64,000 bases of DNA from Ramularia collo-cygni (GCF_900074925.1 NW_019716274.1:505706-569705); one strand, 5' to 3'; positions 44,934-54,798 are shown, numbered from the stretch's first letter. Numbers and translations are program-made. The notes: generated from the letters alone by a model not told the origin.

Positions 44934-47900
44934 ATGGAGTTGATAGAAATCGACACTTCTCCTTCCCCGCCGCCGCCTCTCAAGAAACGCAAGCTGGTCC
45001 CCGTTCTCCCGCGCATGGACAGCGTGGAATTGCTCGCCGCCTTTGGTTCGCAAAAATCCCCCTCATCGCTCACCAAAATGAAACGAGAAGCTGCCGGACA
45101 CAGTCTGCGCGGTCAGAACACAAAGTCATATGCCGAGTCTCCCTCATCTTCGGTCGAAAACTCGCCTTCCAAGTCGGCTTTTGAGGATGATGGTGCCGAC
45201 GAGGCGCAAGAGGAGGATGACGAGGATGAAGACAGTGAAGATGAGCTGAACACGGAGGATAACATCGTCGCTGTTCCTCGAGGCACTNCCGACCGCCTCG
45301 CTGCTGAACGTCAGGGCTCTCGCTTCCTGCCTTCTCGCTCCACCCGCTTCAACATCAGCTATGCCTCGCCCAAGCGGCCAGTCAAGAAGGTCTCTTACAA
45401 GAACAAGTCAAAGAAGAAGATTCTTCTCACTTCAGACACACATCACAAGTCCAAGAAGCCCACCGCTGCCGTGGCGGAGACTGCTCGTAATCGAGTTCGC
45501 GCGGAAATCGCCAAATACACAAAACCTAAACGCGATGCATATCTTCTGGCCAACAAGGACTATTTCCAACCCCTGCTTCCCCACAACAGCTACATTCACA
45601 AACTCGAGCGTGTCAATGCTACGAATGTGGAAGGTGTGGTACCCGAAGAGGTTCCCTTCGTCGCATTGACATCCCAACCCGAGGGTGTCAAGGCGGTTAT
45701 GAAGCCCTATCAATTGGAAGGCCTCTCATTCCTCGTTCACATGTACAACAATGGTGTCTCTTCCATTTTGGGTGATGAGATGGGCCTGGGCAAGACACTG
45801 CAAACGCTTGCATTGTTTCAATATCTCGTCGAAAACAAACCCACCACCGGCGAGCACAGACCCAATCTCGTCGTGTGTCCACTGAGCGTCCTCTCATCAT
45901 GGATGGCCGAGTCGAAGAAGTGGGTGCCTGGCCTGAATGTCTTTCGCTTTCACGGTCCCAGAGTCGAGCGGGAGCGCTTCAAGCAGGAGTGTCTGGAGAA
46001 GAAGTCGAGGTACGACAACCCCAACAAGCCCACGGATGCTGCTGATCGAGTCGATCTGATCGTCACCACGTATGAGACCTTCACTTCCGAGCAGCATTGG
46101 TTCAAGAGGGCGTTCGTTTTTCGCTACTGCGTTCTCGACGAGGGCCACAAGATCAAGAACCATGAATCAGACATCTCCAACGCTCTCCATGGCTTGAGCG
46201 CCGAATTCCGCCTTCTCTTAACCGGCACTCCCCTCCAGAACAACCTCAAGGAGATGTGGGCGCTCCTCCATTGGCTCTTCCCGGAAGTCTTCACTCTCGA
46301 CACAGCCGACAGTTTTGGCAAGGCATTCGACCTGACCAAGGGAACTGTCAGCACCTCCTTCATGGATGATGCTAGGCGTCTCCTCGAGTTGATCATGATG
46401 CGGCGGATGAAGACGAGTCCTGGAGTCAATCTCAACCTCCCGCCCAAGGAAGAGGTTCTCCTCTACGTCCCACTCACTCCGCTTCAACGCTTCTGGTACA
46501 CTCGTCTCCTCACCAAAGCCGACAATGCCACTCTCGATGAACTCTTCACCGATGCCAAAGAGAAGGAAGCTCAAGCACTCAAGCTGGAGGAACACGATGA
46601 AGAGCTAGCACGTCTTGAGAAAGCCGGTGCCGCCTTGGACAAAGCTGAAGATGTCGATAACACTGAAATGTGGCAAGAGAGCCGGGCGATCATCGAAGAA
46701 ACACTCCAGCGCAACGACGACACCGATGTCAAGGGAGGAGACAATGCGTGGAAGAAGTTGATGAATCTGTTGATGCAGCTTCGCAAGGTCTGCAATCATC
46801 CTTACCTCCTACCTAACGCTGCGCCATCTGGTGGCATCTACGATATCGGGGACCACGTTAGAGAAGCCTCGGGCAAGTTCATTGTCCTCGACAAGCTACT
46901 TGGAGAGCTTGTTATCAAGCAGAGAAAAAAGGTCCTCATCTTTTCTGGATTCACCAAAACTCTGGATCTGGTGGAGGAGCTTTTGTTGTTGAAGGGCGCC
47001 AACAGCCATGACGCTACTTTCCGACACGCTCGACTTGATGGCAGCACCGCTCGCGCTCAGCGGAACCTAAGCATCCGCATGTTCAATAACATGGACTCCG
47101 AATACAAGGTCATGCTGCTAAGTACGAGAGCTGGTGGTCTTGGTATCAATCTCACCTCAGCGACCGATGTCGTCTTTATGGATGAGGATTGGAATCCGCA
47201 AGTCACGCTTCAGGCTGAGGCTAGAGCGCATCGCATTGGACAGACTAAGAAGGTAACTATCTACAAGCTCTGCACTCAGGGTACCGTCGAGGAGCAGATG
47301 ATGGGTCGTATCCGAAAGAAGCTTTATCTCTCCGCCAAAATCACGGAGAGCATGCGCAATCTCCACTCGGAGGACAATCAAGAGGAGGACAATCAAGACA
47401 AGAAGCGCAAGCGGAGATCTACCAATCAGCCTGTGGTCGATGACGACGCACCTCATCTTGATACTACATCTCTTCAATCCCTCATTCGCCGTGGAGCTCA
47501 GACTCTCGCCCGTCCGGNGATTTCCGTCAGCGAATTGCTCGGCTGGGACTGGGATACCACATTGGAGAATTGCAAAGACAAGCCGATCGACGCAATCGTT
47601 ACTAAGCAGCATAGCAAGACTGAACAGGTTGATGAGCAGCAATGGCTCAATTCCATTGAGCAAGTCCAAACAGCCGTCTTTGATGGAAAGAAGCATCAGA
47701 AGGCTCTGGAGGAGAAGATTGCCGAAGCTACAGACCTCAATCGAAAGGACCGCCGTGTTGGGAAGAACACCACAGTCGAAGTCGACGGCTTTATGATTAG
47801 CAAAGAAAGCATGGGGTGTGCGGACTGGGAAGCTGTGGCCACATTAGCTGGCAAGGACCCTCGCCTCGCAGAACCCAAGCGCGAGAAGCGCAAGGCGATC

Positions 47901-48527
47901 GAACATCAAGATTTCTGCCAGTCCTGCTGGGATGGAGGGGATGTGGTGCTTTGCGCGGGATGTCCTCGAACCTACCACCCCGGATGTCTTACTAAGGAAG
48001 TTCAAGCCCGCGCTAACGGCATGACATTCTACTGCCCTCAGCACGAATGTCGAGACTGCGGAGCTAAGACTACGGATGCAGGAGGTGTCATCTTCCGCTG
48101 TCGATGGTGCGAGAATGGCTTCTGCGAAGATTGTCTAGACTGGGATCTTACGAAACTTGTGGGACATACACTTCCGGAGTTTGAGATGTTGGGATTCAAT
48201 CGTGTTACGCAGGCATTCTATATTGAATGCGAGCATTGTGTGAAGCACTGGGAGGACCATCCATTGGAGAAGGCGGAAGTTGACCAGCAGAAGTTGAGGA
48301 TCCAGAGGGATTGGGAGGTTATGAATGAGGCTATGTTGATAGGTGATGGGAATGGGAATGGGGATGCTGTCGGAGGGGCGAAGTGGGTTGTGGATACGCC
48401 GGATACGATGAGTGAGGTTGCTACGCCAAAGGATGGCGGGGGAACTCCGGTTTTGGGAGTCAAGAAGGCGAGGGGAAAGGTGATGAAGAGGTCGGCGAAG
48501 AAGGCGAAGATGTCTGCTGCTGCTTGA
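44934..48527 (+). CDS. SNF2-family chromatin-remodelling ATPase with C-terminal PHD finger
   Basis: ATP-dependent nucleosome remodeler, 1197 aa, one exon. I start at the ATG at 44934 (MELIEIDTSPS). The N-terminal 200 residues are acidic and basic low complexity with an N at 45288. The helicase core covers about 255-800: Walker A GDEMGLGKT, DEGHKIKNHESD, TGTPLQNNLKEMWALLHWLF, and in the second lobe LLSTRAGGLGINL and RAHRIGQTKKVTIYKL. Residues about 990-1065 hold the zinc-binding PHD: CQSC, CAGCPRTYHPGC, CPQHECRDCG, then CRWCENGFCEDCL. A basic tail ends the protein. No chromodomain or SLIDE domain was recognised, so I cannot choose between ISWI-like and Mit1-like subfamilies. A second N is near 47518. 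Confidence 0.88.
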   Translation: MELIEIDTSPSPPPPLKKRKLVPVLPRMDSVELLAAFGSQKSPSSLTKMKREAAGHSLRGQNTKSYAESPSSSVENSPSKSAFEDDGADEAQEEDDEDEDSEDELNTEDNIVAVPRGTXDRLAAERQGSRFLPSRSTRFNISYASPKRPVKKVSYKNKSKKKILLTSDTHHKSKKPTAAVAETARNRVRAEIAKYTKPKRDAYLLANKDYFQPLLPHNSYIHKLERVNATNVEGVVPEEVPFVALTSQPEGVKAVMKPYQLEGLSFLVHMYNNGVSSILGDEMGLGKTLQTLALFQYLVENKPTTGEHRPNLVVCPLSVLSSWMAESKKWVPGLNVFRFHGPRVERERFKQECLEKKSRYDNPNKPTDAADRVDLIVTTYETFTSEQHWFKRAFVFRYCVLDEGHKIKNHESDISNALHGLSAEFRLLLTGTPLQNNLKEMWALLHWLFPEVFTLDTADSFGKAFDLTKGTVSTSFMDDARRLLELIMMRRMKTSPGVNLNLPPKEEVLLYVPLTPLQRFWYTRLLTKADNATLDELFTDAKEKEAQALKLEEHDEELARLEKAGAALDKAEDVDNTEMWQESRAIIEETLQRNDDTDVKGGDNAWKKLMNLLMQLRKVCNHPYLLPNAAPSGGIYDIGDHVREASGKFIVLDKLLGELVIKQRKKVLIFSGFTKTLDLVEELLLLKGANSHDATFRHARLDGSTARAQRNLSIRMFNNMDSEYKVMLLSTRAGGLGINLTSATDVVFMDEDWNPQVTLQAEARAHRIGQTKKVTIYKLCTQGTVEEQMMGRIRKKLYLSAKITESMRNLHSEDNQEEDNQDKKRKRRSTNQPVVDDDAPHLDTTSLQSLIRRGAQTLARPXISVSELLGWDWDTTLENCKDKPIDAIVTKQHSKTEQVDEQQWLNSIEQVQTAVFDGKKHQKALEEKIAEATDLNRKDRRVGKNTTVEVDGFMISKESMGCADWEAVATLAGKDPRLAEPKREKRKAIEHQDFCQSCWDGGDVVLCAGCPRTYHPGCLTKEVQARANGMTFYCPQHECRDCGAKTTDAGGVIFRCRWCENGFCEDCLDWDLTKLVGHTLPEFEMLGFNRVTQAFYIECEHCVKHWEDHPLEKAEVDQQKLRIQRDWEVMNEAMLIGDGNGNGDAVGGAKWVVDTPDTMSEVATPKDGGGTPVLGVKKARGKVMKRSAKKAKMSAAA

Positions 48528-49125
48528 TGGGACTTGGTTCGCTGATGGTGAGTGATCACCATTGGAGGCTTTTACTGGAGGCTTTTACCGGAAACTTTGA
48601 TGTTGACGATGATCATGATGCGGCACGACTTTTTCTTCTTCTCCTTCTCCTCCTTTCAAGGACCGGGAGAGCCAAAAAAACGCAAATGGTGTATACTCTT
48701 TCTCATGGGCCGAGAGAAGAAAATTAGGCAGATGATGGATGGGTGTACTACTTGCTTTTCCGCTTGCTTGCTTGTTAATGGATGGATGGATAAACTCGTC
48801 ACCTGTTCTTGCTCACTCATGGCATCTGGAGGTGACTCGCAAGAGTTTTTGATGAAAAATATACCCTGTGTGTTTTCTTCCGATGGGGATCATCGATGAT
48901 GATGAAGAAGAAGAAGAAGAAACACCTTGGGGAAATGCAGCGGTTTTTGAAGCGAGCGAGAAAATTTCAATCGGTTTTGAGGGACTTTGTATTGTATTGT
49001 AAAACTTCAATAGGTTTTGAGGGACTTTGTATTGTATTGGATCAAAAAGATATGCTGCCTCACTTCGCTCGTTCCCTCGCACTCCATTAACACAATACAT
49101 NGACTCTCAACAGCAAACACACGAC
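48528..49125. other. Intergenic with short repeats
   Basis: 3' flank of the SNF2 gene. Holds a GGAGGCTTTTAC duplication near 48563-48590, GGAT iterations near 48735 and 48780, a GAA run near 48903-48920, and a 40-bp tandem duplication. No coding frame recognised. Confidence 0.6.
48961..49040 (+). repeat. 40-bp tandem duplication
   Basis: Unit 1 is 48961-49000 and unit 2 is 49001-49040; they match at 37 of 40 positions. Each contains GGTTTTGAGGGACTTTG followed by TATTGTATTG. It sits between the SNF2 gene and the broken orphan gene. The TATTGTATTG end also occurs near 15264 and 29010. Confidence 0.85.
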
Positions 49126-49694
49126 ATGGCTTCTATGCTGGGGATTGCCAATCGCAAGCACCGTCCTTCCATCATCAAGAGAATCAAGAGAAAGCAGCAG
49201 CAGAACCTGACGTATGCTTGCTAGCTCTTCCAATTTCTGAAGATGTGCGACTGACTCTGTCGTAGAAACGCTCTGAAAAAAGTCATGTTCATTATGCCGA
49301 AGATGCCAAACAGAAGACCGATGGCGAGAAGCTGGCGTGGAAGCTCAAGAGAGCCAAGGATGAGCTGGGAACTGGGAATACATTGAAGTTCGGCCAATTC
49401 GGCTCCAGAACTACTACTTCGAAGAAGATTCGTGAAGAGCAGGTTCTTCTGGAACTCCAGAGCTCGAAGGAATGGCAGTCGGCGTCGGAAATGGAGCAGA
49501 AGACCATGGAGCACGAAGCGGTCATGAGACTTGCGGACCATCACTACAAGCAACTCAAGCTTGTCTTCGAAGTTGAGAAGCGGCGCGAGATTGATCCAAC
49601 CGATGATTTCGAGGCGAAGAAGCTGGCGCTGGATGAGATGGAACACAGTGAGGACAAGACAGATGCGTGGCTCACGGGTGTCTATGGTTGTTGA
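49126..49694 (+). pseudogene. Orphan protein B, paralog of protein A, 5' end unresolved
   Basis: An open frame from 49266 to 49694 codes KRSEKSHVHYAEDAKQKTDG, AWKLKR, KEWQSASEMEQKTMEHEAV and DPTDDFEAKKLALDEM, clearly related to protein A at 31544-32153. An intron at 49212-49265 (GTATGC...CGTAG) lies exactly where protein A has its intron. However, the obvious upstream ATG at 49126 is in the wrong phase for this frame: joined through the intron it stops at 49383-49385. The matching upstream frame has no ATG before the ambiguous base at 49102. Either an extra 5' exon exists, the sequence has an indel here, or the gene is frameshifted. It also lacks the C-terminal VEDW block of protein A. Confidence 0.55.
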
Positions 49695-50254
49695 TTGTGG
49701 ACTCTTCTCACATCTTCTATAATTGTGTTTGTGTACGTTTAGCAAACACCTTTAGCAGGTATATTAACCTGCTAAGGCCTAGATAGGACAATTCAAGCAC
49801 TTAGGTCTTCTCATAGCCAGTTTCAACAATGGTGATGATTTCTGCTGAATCTGAACTATTTGGAGTGAGATTGGAAACGTTGATTCGGGGTATGAATCTA
49901 CAGCAATGACGCTCAAGCCCTGGAGGCGGAGTGATCCCGCATAGCAAGAAACATAACTTCTATAGTCAGACCAGGCAAACTACATGAAGTTCAAGCTGGA
50001 TCACACTAAATTTTCTTTCAAACACAGCGTCTTCGTAAAAATCAGTGTAAATGCTTTCCAGTCATGCAGGGGTACAGCTGCCCTACCTCATTCAAGCCGA
50101 TTCGCATGTGACAGCCAAGAACGGACGACCCGCCGATCAGCATGACTAACCCCCGCTAAGCTTCCCCACATCGCGAGCGTGGAACCTTCCCGTCACGTCA
50201 ACCTTCCAAAGTTCATCCAAAACACTCTTCCTCAAAATTCCCAAGCAACCAACC
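49695..50254. other. Intergenic, no gene seen apart from a hairpin
   Basis: 560 bp between orphan gene B and the YEATS gene. The last 60 bp before the YEATS start are CA/CT-rich, typical of a 5' leader. Confidence 0.5.
49752..49775. repeat. Perfect 9-bp inverted repeat with AT loop
   Basis: Arms TTAGCAGGT (49752-49760) and ACCTGCTAA (49767-49775) flank the loop ATATTA. It starts 57 bp after the stop of orphan gene B, so it may be a 3' RNA hairpin. Size and loop recall the element at 3686-3711, but the arm sequences differ. Confidence 0.6.
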
Positions 50255-51037
50255 ATGCCAGCCGCACCCTCCAAACGACAAAAAGGCGTCAAAATCTCGC
50301 GTCACTTCCTCATCGGAAATGAAGCGCACAATCTACCCTACCCAGGCTACACGCATCCCGCCCCGGAAAATCACACCAAAGGCTGGAAAGTCTTTGTGCG
50401 CCCCCTTCCCAATGGGCCGGATATGACGACCTGGCTCAAAAAAGTCCAGTTCAAACTACACTTCACCTACCAGGATGCATCCCGGACGATCGAAGCGCCG
50501 GGGCCGTTTGAGGTGATGGAGACCGGGTATGGAGAATTTGACGTCGAGATCCGGCTGTATTTCGCTCAGGAAGCGAGTGAGAAGGCGGTATATCGGAGTC
50601 ACTTTTTGCAGTTGCAGCCGTATGGAACGGAGGAGCAGAAGGCGAGGCAGGAGAAGGAGAATAAGGTCGTTAGTGAGAGGTTGGAGACGATTGAGTTCAA
50701 TGAGCCGACGACAGAATTTTATCGGAGCTTGACGAGTGAGAGTCAGTTTGATTGGTTGAAGAGTAAGAAGGGGAGGGGCAAGGGGAAGCAGCCGGTGATG
50801 GTGTTTGAAGGAGATGTGGAGCCTACGGCGCAGTTGCCGGAGAGACCTCCAGATGGTGGAAAGGAGGGTGCGGTGGGGTATGGTGGACAGTGGAGCGTGG
50901 TGTACGAAAGACAGGTGGTGGCTGAGTTGGAGCAGTGTAAGAAGCGGTTGGAGAAGGAGTTGGAGGAAGAGAAGAAGTTGCAGGAAGAGCGGCGACGGCA
51001 GATGCAGGAGGTGGGCGAGAAGATTGCTGCCAAGTGA
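50255..51037 (+). CDS. YAF9: YEATS-domain protein Yaf9
   Basis: Reader of acylated histone tails; Yaf9 is shared by the NuA4 acetyltransferase and SWR1 remodelling complexes. 260-aa single exon. The YEATS domain (about 10-130) shows ISRHFLIGNEAH, HTKGWKVFVRPLPNG, KKVQFKLHFTYQDASRTIEA and VMETGYGEFDVEIRLYF, which match the family's conserved order. A Glu/Lys/Arg coiled coil forms the last 45 residues (VAELEQCKKRLEKELEEEKK), as in yeast Yaf9. Insertion of Pro in VRPLPNG and a Gly/Pro linker before the coil are minor differences. Taf14 is less likely given the coiled-coil end. Confidence 0.9.
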   Translation: MPAAPSKRQKGVKISRHFLIGNEAHNLPYPGYTHPAPENHTKGWKVFVRPLPNGPDMTTWLKKVQFKLHFTYQDASRTIEAPGPFEVMETGYGEFDVEIRLYFAQEASEKAVYRSHFLQLQPYGTEEQKARQEKENKVVSERLETIEFNEPTTEFYRSLTSESQFDWLKSKKGRGKGKQPVMVFEGDVEPTAQLPERPPDGGKEGAVGYGGQWSVVYERQVVAELEQCKKRLEKELEEEKKLQEERRRQMQEVGEKIAAK

Positions 51038-51224
51038 TTGATTGAGGATGGCATGAGCCATCGTGAGGATTTAGCGAGGTGTTCGGACTGGCTGATTTGA
51101 AGGTACCACGGAATATGATAACCACGAAGTCTCCCCACTCTTCACACTCGCTGGAGCCTTCTGTGAATCTCCATCAAGCATGTCCGGCATGTTGACGATA
51201 GACCATCGACTGTTTGATCGGCTC

Positions 51225-51619
51225 TCATCCCGCCTGGATGGCATCGTTGACTTGGCCAATCCACTCCTCGACCGTGTTCCAACTCCAGGAGCGCTCTACC
51301 AATCGATACTCCTCGACGTCCCCCTCGCCAATAATGGCACTTCGATCTCCACTTCCATCCTCGCTGCCAACTTTCTGCACCACCGTAGCGTCGGTCGGGA
51401 TCCAATTCGCTTCGAGGTTCCTCAAGCTCAAATCCAGTCTGNGATGAAAGGCTTTGAGCTCTTCCATTGCCTCACTACTTCAAATTAGCATTGAAATCGC
51501 CTTTGGCTATTGTTGTAAGCTGGGACGAACCGAAGTGTCTTGTTCTTGAGTGCTTCCTTGACGGCGTCGAATAGCAAGTGATTCGAGCCCGATTGGCCTG
51601 GAGAGGACATGGTCGACAT
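51225..51619 (-). CDS. Small orphan protein C with C-terminal TVEEW motif
   Basis: Two exons, 51619-51531 and 51477-51225, join across a 53-bp intron (GTTCGT donor, TTGAAG acceptor, branch-like GCTAAT) to 113 aa in frame. The donor is not the most common type, which lowers certainty. Contains DAVKEALKNKTLRSEAMEEL, then one N-affected codon, an acidic middle, and the end WSWNTVEEWIGQVNDAIQAG. The terminal block resembles TWDTVEDWTRKVCDALE of the next gene and TLVEDWIEDVEEA of protein A. No known domain or localisation signal. Confidence 0.5.
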
Positions 51620-51915
51620 TTCCAGCAGAGGTGTTGATAGCAGTGCGATGGAGGAAGGAATCTTTTGAACAAGTAGGTGATATGCAGTGCTGCCTGCTCA
51701 TTGTGAATGATGAAAATTGTACAGTATGAAGTGAATCAGCGCATAGAAGCTGCAACAATGCGATTCACATGGAGCTTTTTGCAGATCGTCTCGGCGGCTT
51801 AAAGACACGAGTCTCGCTGTATTGACCTGACTCCGAAGAAGCAAACAGCAAGACCTCGACCTGCGCATCATATGCGAATGTTCCAACGCCTGAGCCCATA
51901 TCTGCCCGGTAGCGA

Positions 51916-52458
51916 TCAAGCATCATCAGCCCAAAGCTCAAGAGCATCACACACCTTCCTCGTCCAATCCTCGACCGTATCCCAAGTCTTCCCCCCGCGT
52001 TGTGGTGGTTCCTCTGCCCACGCAGCCTCCTGCAGTAGCTTCCACTCCTTCTCGAACCCATGCAGCAAATACCTATTCACCATCGTAGGCGGCTGCGGTG
52101 GTCGGCGGTAGCATGTGACAACCACGGTTTCGCGAGGACCTCTCTTCCTGTCGGCTTTTACCGCCGCCTTGTGGGAAGCCTTCTTCTTGTCTGCCTTCTT
52201 CTTGTCTGCCTTTTCCGCCGCCTGCCGAGCGGCTTTTTTCTTATTCGCCTTGCTCACCATCTCCCATTCCTTCAGCTGCGCCAAAGTGAAACTCGTGCCC
52301 GGCTTCACTTCTATTGTAGGTTCAATTTTGCGTTTCTTATATGCGCCGTTGCGGTCGATGGGGTGGCCGCTACTGCTCAACGCACGTATTGAGGAGATGG
52401 TGATCGGTCTGCTGTCCTTCAGGTCGACGAGCAGTCCGACGAGTCTCCCAGGAGGCAT
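51916..52458 (-). CDS. Lys-rich orphan protein D with C-terminal TVEDW motif
   Basis: 180-aa single exon starting MPPGRLVGLLVDLKDSRP. A short N-terminal part with YKKRKIEP is followed by a Lys/Ala/Asp repeat (KADKKKADKKKASHKAAVKA) that forms a basic helix, possibly nuclear. The C-terminal 60 residues are more ordered: TVVVTCYRRPPQP, VNRYLLHGFEKEWKLLQEA and TWDTVEDWTRKVCDALELW. Same strand as, and directly upstream of, orphan gene C. No named family recognised. Confidence 0.6.
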   Translation of the reverse strand: MPPGRLVGLLVDLKDSRPITISSIRALSSSGHPIDRNGAYKKRKIEPTIEVKPGTSFTLAQLKEWEMVSKANKKKAARQAAEKADKKKADKKKASHKAAVKADRKRGPRETVVVTCYRRPPQPPTMVNRYLLHGFEKEWKLLQEAAWAEEPPQRGGKTWDTVEDWTRKVCDALELWADDA

Positions 52459-52862
52459 AATTCTTGAGATGTTGGAGCTTGTGCGACGGGGTGCGCGGTC
52501 GAGATGGATTTTGAGATTTCTTTGTCTCGGAAATCGCTGGTATGTTCTGGTGGGAAGAGGATGTGGTAGGGATAACGGTGGTAATCATCCGGTGGATTGA
52601 CGGTGGCGCGAGTGAATGCATGGATAAGTGATTGAGGGAATGAGAAGTGAAGTAGGAAACATCGGAGGTGTATTTACCAAGATCTCTTAAGATCGCCTTG
52701 TGCCTCCCGCATGGAACCGCAAATTTAGTGGCAGGCGCCTTGGTGACAATTCGAACTTGAAGAATGCTAGCAGAGGGCGATATTGAAGGGCGATATTGAA
52801 GGGTGAGAAAAGACAGTTGATATGAGAGGAGAAATACCTGCATCCCGATCTGTCCTCTATCA
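52459..52862. other. Intergenic, no gene seen
   Basis: 404 bp between two minus-strand genes. A GGGCGATATTGAA unit is repeated in direct tandem near 52778-52802. No coding feature. Confidence 0.5.
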
Positions 52863-54356
52863 TCAAGACACCACCTCGACCGCTTCATGCAGCTCTCTCT
52901 CTCCGTCAGAGACAATGTCTCCGTACGGGAAGCCATATTCTTCATCCAGCTTCCAACCGTCTGCGCCCAATTTCTCCAGTGCTTCTTCCTGGTCCATAAA
53001 CAGCTCATGATGACCGTCAGCATCGCCGTCTTTCCCAATAATATCTCCTGCGTCCCTCCGGACGTGTTGGTGCTTTCCCACCCACCTCACACCCAACGCC
53101 TTCTCGATCGCACCGAGATCTCGATCCCACTTCTCCACCATGGCAGCCTTCACACCATCATCCCATACCGTGACATGCTCTGGGCCCTCCAGCATCTTAT
53201 CGCGAACCTTCATCTTGACACTTGAAAAGACAATGTCCGTCTCCTTCAGCACCCTCCAAGCCCTCTCCAGGTCGCCACTCAGCGCGACCTGCTCAAGAAA
53301 CCAGTGGTCCCCTCTACTTCGACTAGTAACCCACTCTCCTTCCACTCCAGGCGGTCTCTCTAACGCTCTCGCCCGTCTCCGACTAGGAGAGACTTTCCAC
53401 ATCTCCCATTCTCTCCAAACAGCATCGCTCTCTTTACACCTCGCAAGAACAGCAACCCAACCATGTAGAAATTGCCAATCATGCCTCTCTATAAAGCTAC
53501 CCAAATGGCACGGCGGCATCTCACAATCTCCTTCAAAGCCCATCAGGACTTGTAACAATTCCCCTCTCTTCCATCTGCCGTTGCGAATCTCCCCAAGTCC
53601 ACGATTTCCAATACTGCATTTCGCGATGATGGAACGAAACATGTTACTGCTCATCCCTCTTCCATCCCTCCGCAAAGCTCTTAGATGCCTCTTCATACTC
53701 TTCAAACTCCGTGCTCTAGCCGCGAATTTCAACGCCATGTATCGAAGTTGTGGGTCCACACTGATGAATTCTGTTTGTTCGAAGCGCCATATGATTGCGT
53801 TGAGCGTTTGCAATACCTCGGGATCAGAGATGGTGGCCCTACAACGATACAGAGCTCTGATGAGAGGTTCTTCCAAGGCAGAAAGAGCAATAGCGGCTTG
53901 GGGAGAGGTGGTGAGTGCCGTTGCTACAATGCGTAGAATTGCCTGTGGGGTGCTGGATTGTAGGAGCTGGAGACGCAGAATTCCACGTATTGCTTTGCTA
54001 CCGAATGCAGCCTTGAGATTCCGGCGAAATACATCATGAGGGATCAAGGTTGGACTAGGAGATGGCAGGCGAGGCGGTATGATTTGGCGGCCGGAGGGAT
54101 GAGGCGGGAATGGATTGCGGAGGGAGCGAAGGACGGCAAGACGGTTGTCTCGGTTCGTGGAGAGGGNCGAGAAAGAGAGATCTGGTCGAGATTGGGGGAG
54201 AAAGTCATCTCCGGGCGGTTTGATCGCTACAGCAGCTGTGCTTTGAGAGCGGCGCCGAATGGCGTTGATGCTTCGAGGTCGACGCGAGAGGAGGAATTGC
54301 CGAGATTGACAGGTGAGGCAGACAGAGGACGATCGCCGCGCTCCTACAATCACCAT
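52863..54356 (-). CDS. Predicted mitochondrial protein of unknown function
   Basis: 497-aa single exon. The N terminus (MVIVGARRSSSVCLTCQSRQ then FLLSRRPRSINAIRRR) is strongly basic, Ser-rich and free of acidic residues, as in a mitochondrial presequence. The rest is largely helical: for example AILRIVATALTTSPQAAIAL and SLKSMKRHLRALRRDGRGMS, which suggests helical-repeat (PPR-like) architecture, but I see no clear 35-residue repeats. WREWEMWKV and GELLQVLMGFEG are other noticeable blocks. The C terminus is acidic. One N near 54168. Function unknown; mitochondrial gene expression is a guess. Confidence 0.65.
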   Translation of the reverse strand: MVIVGARRSSSVCLTCQSRQFLLSRRPRSINAIRRRSQSTAAVAIKPPGDDFLPQSRPDLSFSXLSTNRDNRLAVLRSLRNPFPPHPSGRQIIPPRLPSPSPTLIPHDVFRRNLKAAFGSKAIRGILRLQLLQSSTPQAILRIVATALTTSPQAAIALSALEEPLIRALYRCRATISDPEVLQTLNAIIWRFEQTEFISVDPQLRYMALKFAARARSLKSMKRHLRALRRDGRGMSSNMFRSIIAKCSIGNRGLGEIRNGRWKRGELLQVLMGFEGDCEMPPCHLGSFIERHDWQFLHGWVAVLARCKESDAVWREWEMWKVSPSRRRARALERPPGVEGEWVTSRSRGDHWFLEQVALSGDLERAWRVLKETDIVFSSVKMKVRDKMLEGPEHVTVWDDGVKAAMVEKWDRDLGAIEKALGVRWVGKHQHVRRDAGDIIGKDGDADGHHELFMDQEEALEKLGADGWKLDEEYGFPYGDIVSDGERELHEAVEVVS

Positions 54357-54798
54357 CCTCAGTGGGGTTATAATGGGATTGTTGAAAGAAATGGCTCCAT
54401 CGCGGGAATGAGGAACATTGGTTGGGAATCGATGAGTGGAGTATCAAATGGGAAGATGTAGTCATTCATCCATTGGCGCTAAGCTGGAATGGNTTTCAAT
54501 CAACGGACACAGGAATGATATCGTGAGCATCGTTGATCGCATGTCCCGCGCAACAGGTCGAGCAGAATGGTCTGTATCTTGTTACATGTTTATGAAGCAA
54601 GGACGGNATGTGGAACGGTGGTGCACAAGCCAATCCACTGTTTCTCGAAGCAAGTGTGCTGGCTTTGGTGGGGTGAATTGATGGCGTCACATCAATCGAT
54701 CGTGCCCTGAAGATCTCCACCAAAAAGTTCATCTCAAGTCCAGTCATAGGTACACCCACCTTCAACCTTGACCGCCTCTTATTGCCAACCTCGCAAAC
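54357..54798. other. Bidirectional promoter interval
   Basis: 442 bp between the divergent mitochondrial protein gene and RIO1. Two N bases (near 54493 and 54607). No gene seen. Confidence 0.5.

Noticed and set aside
42299..48527. Clr2, SNF2-PHD, TFIIE-alpha and Yaf9 as a functional gene cluster
   Set aside because: Only the Clr2/SNF2 pair shares a promoter; the others are separated by metabolic genes and work in different complexes, so clustering beyond the pair is probably chance.
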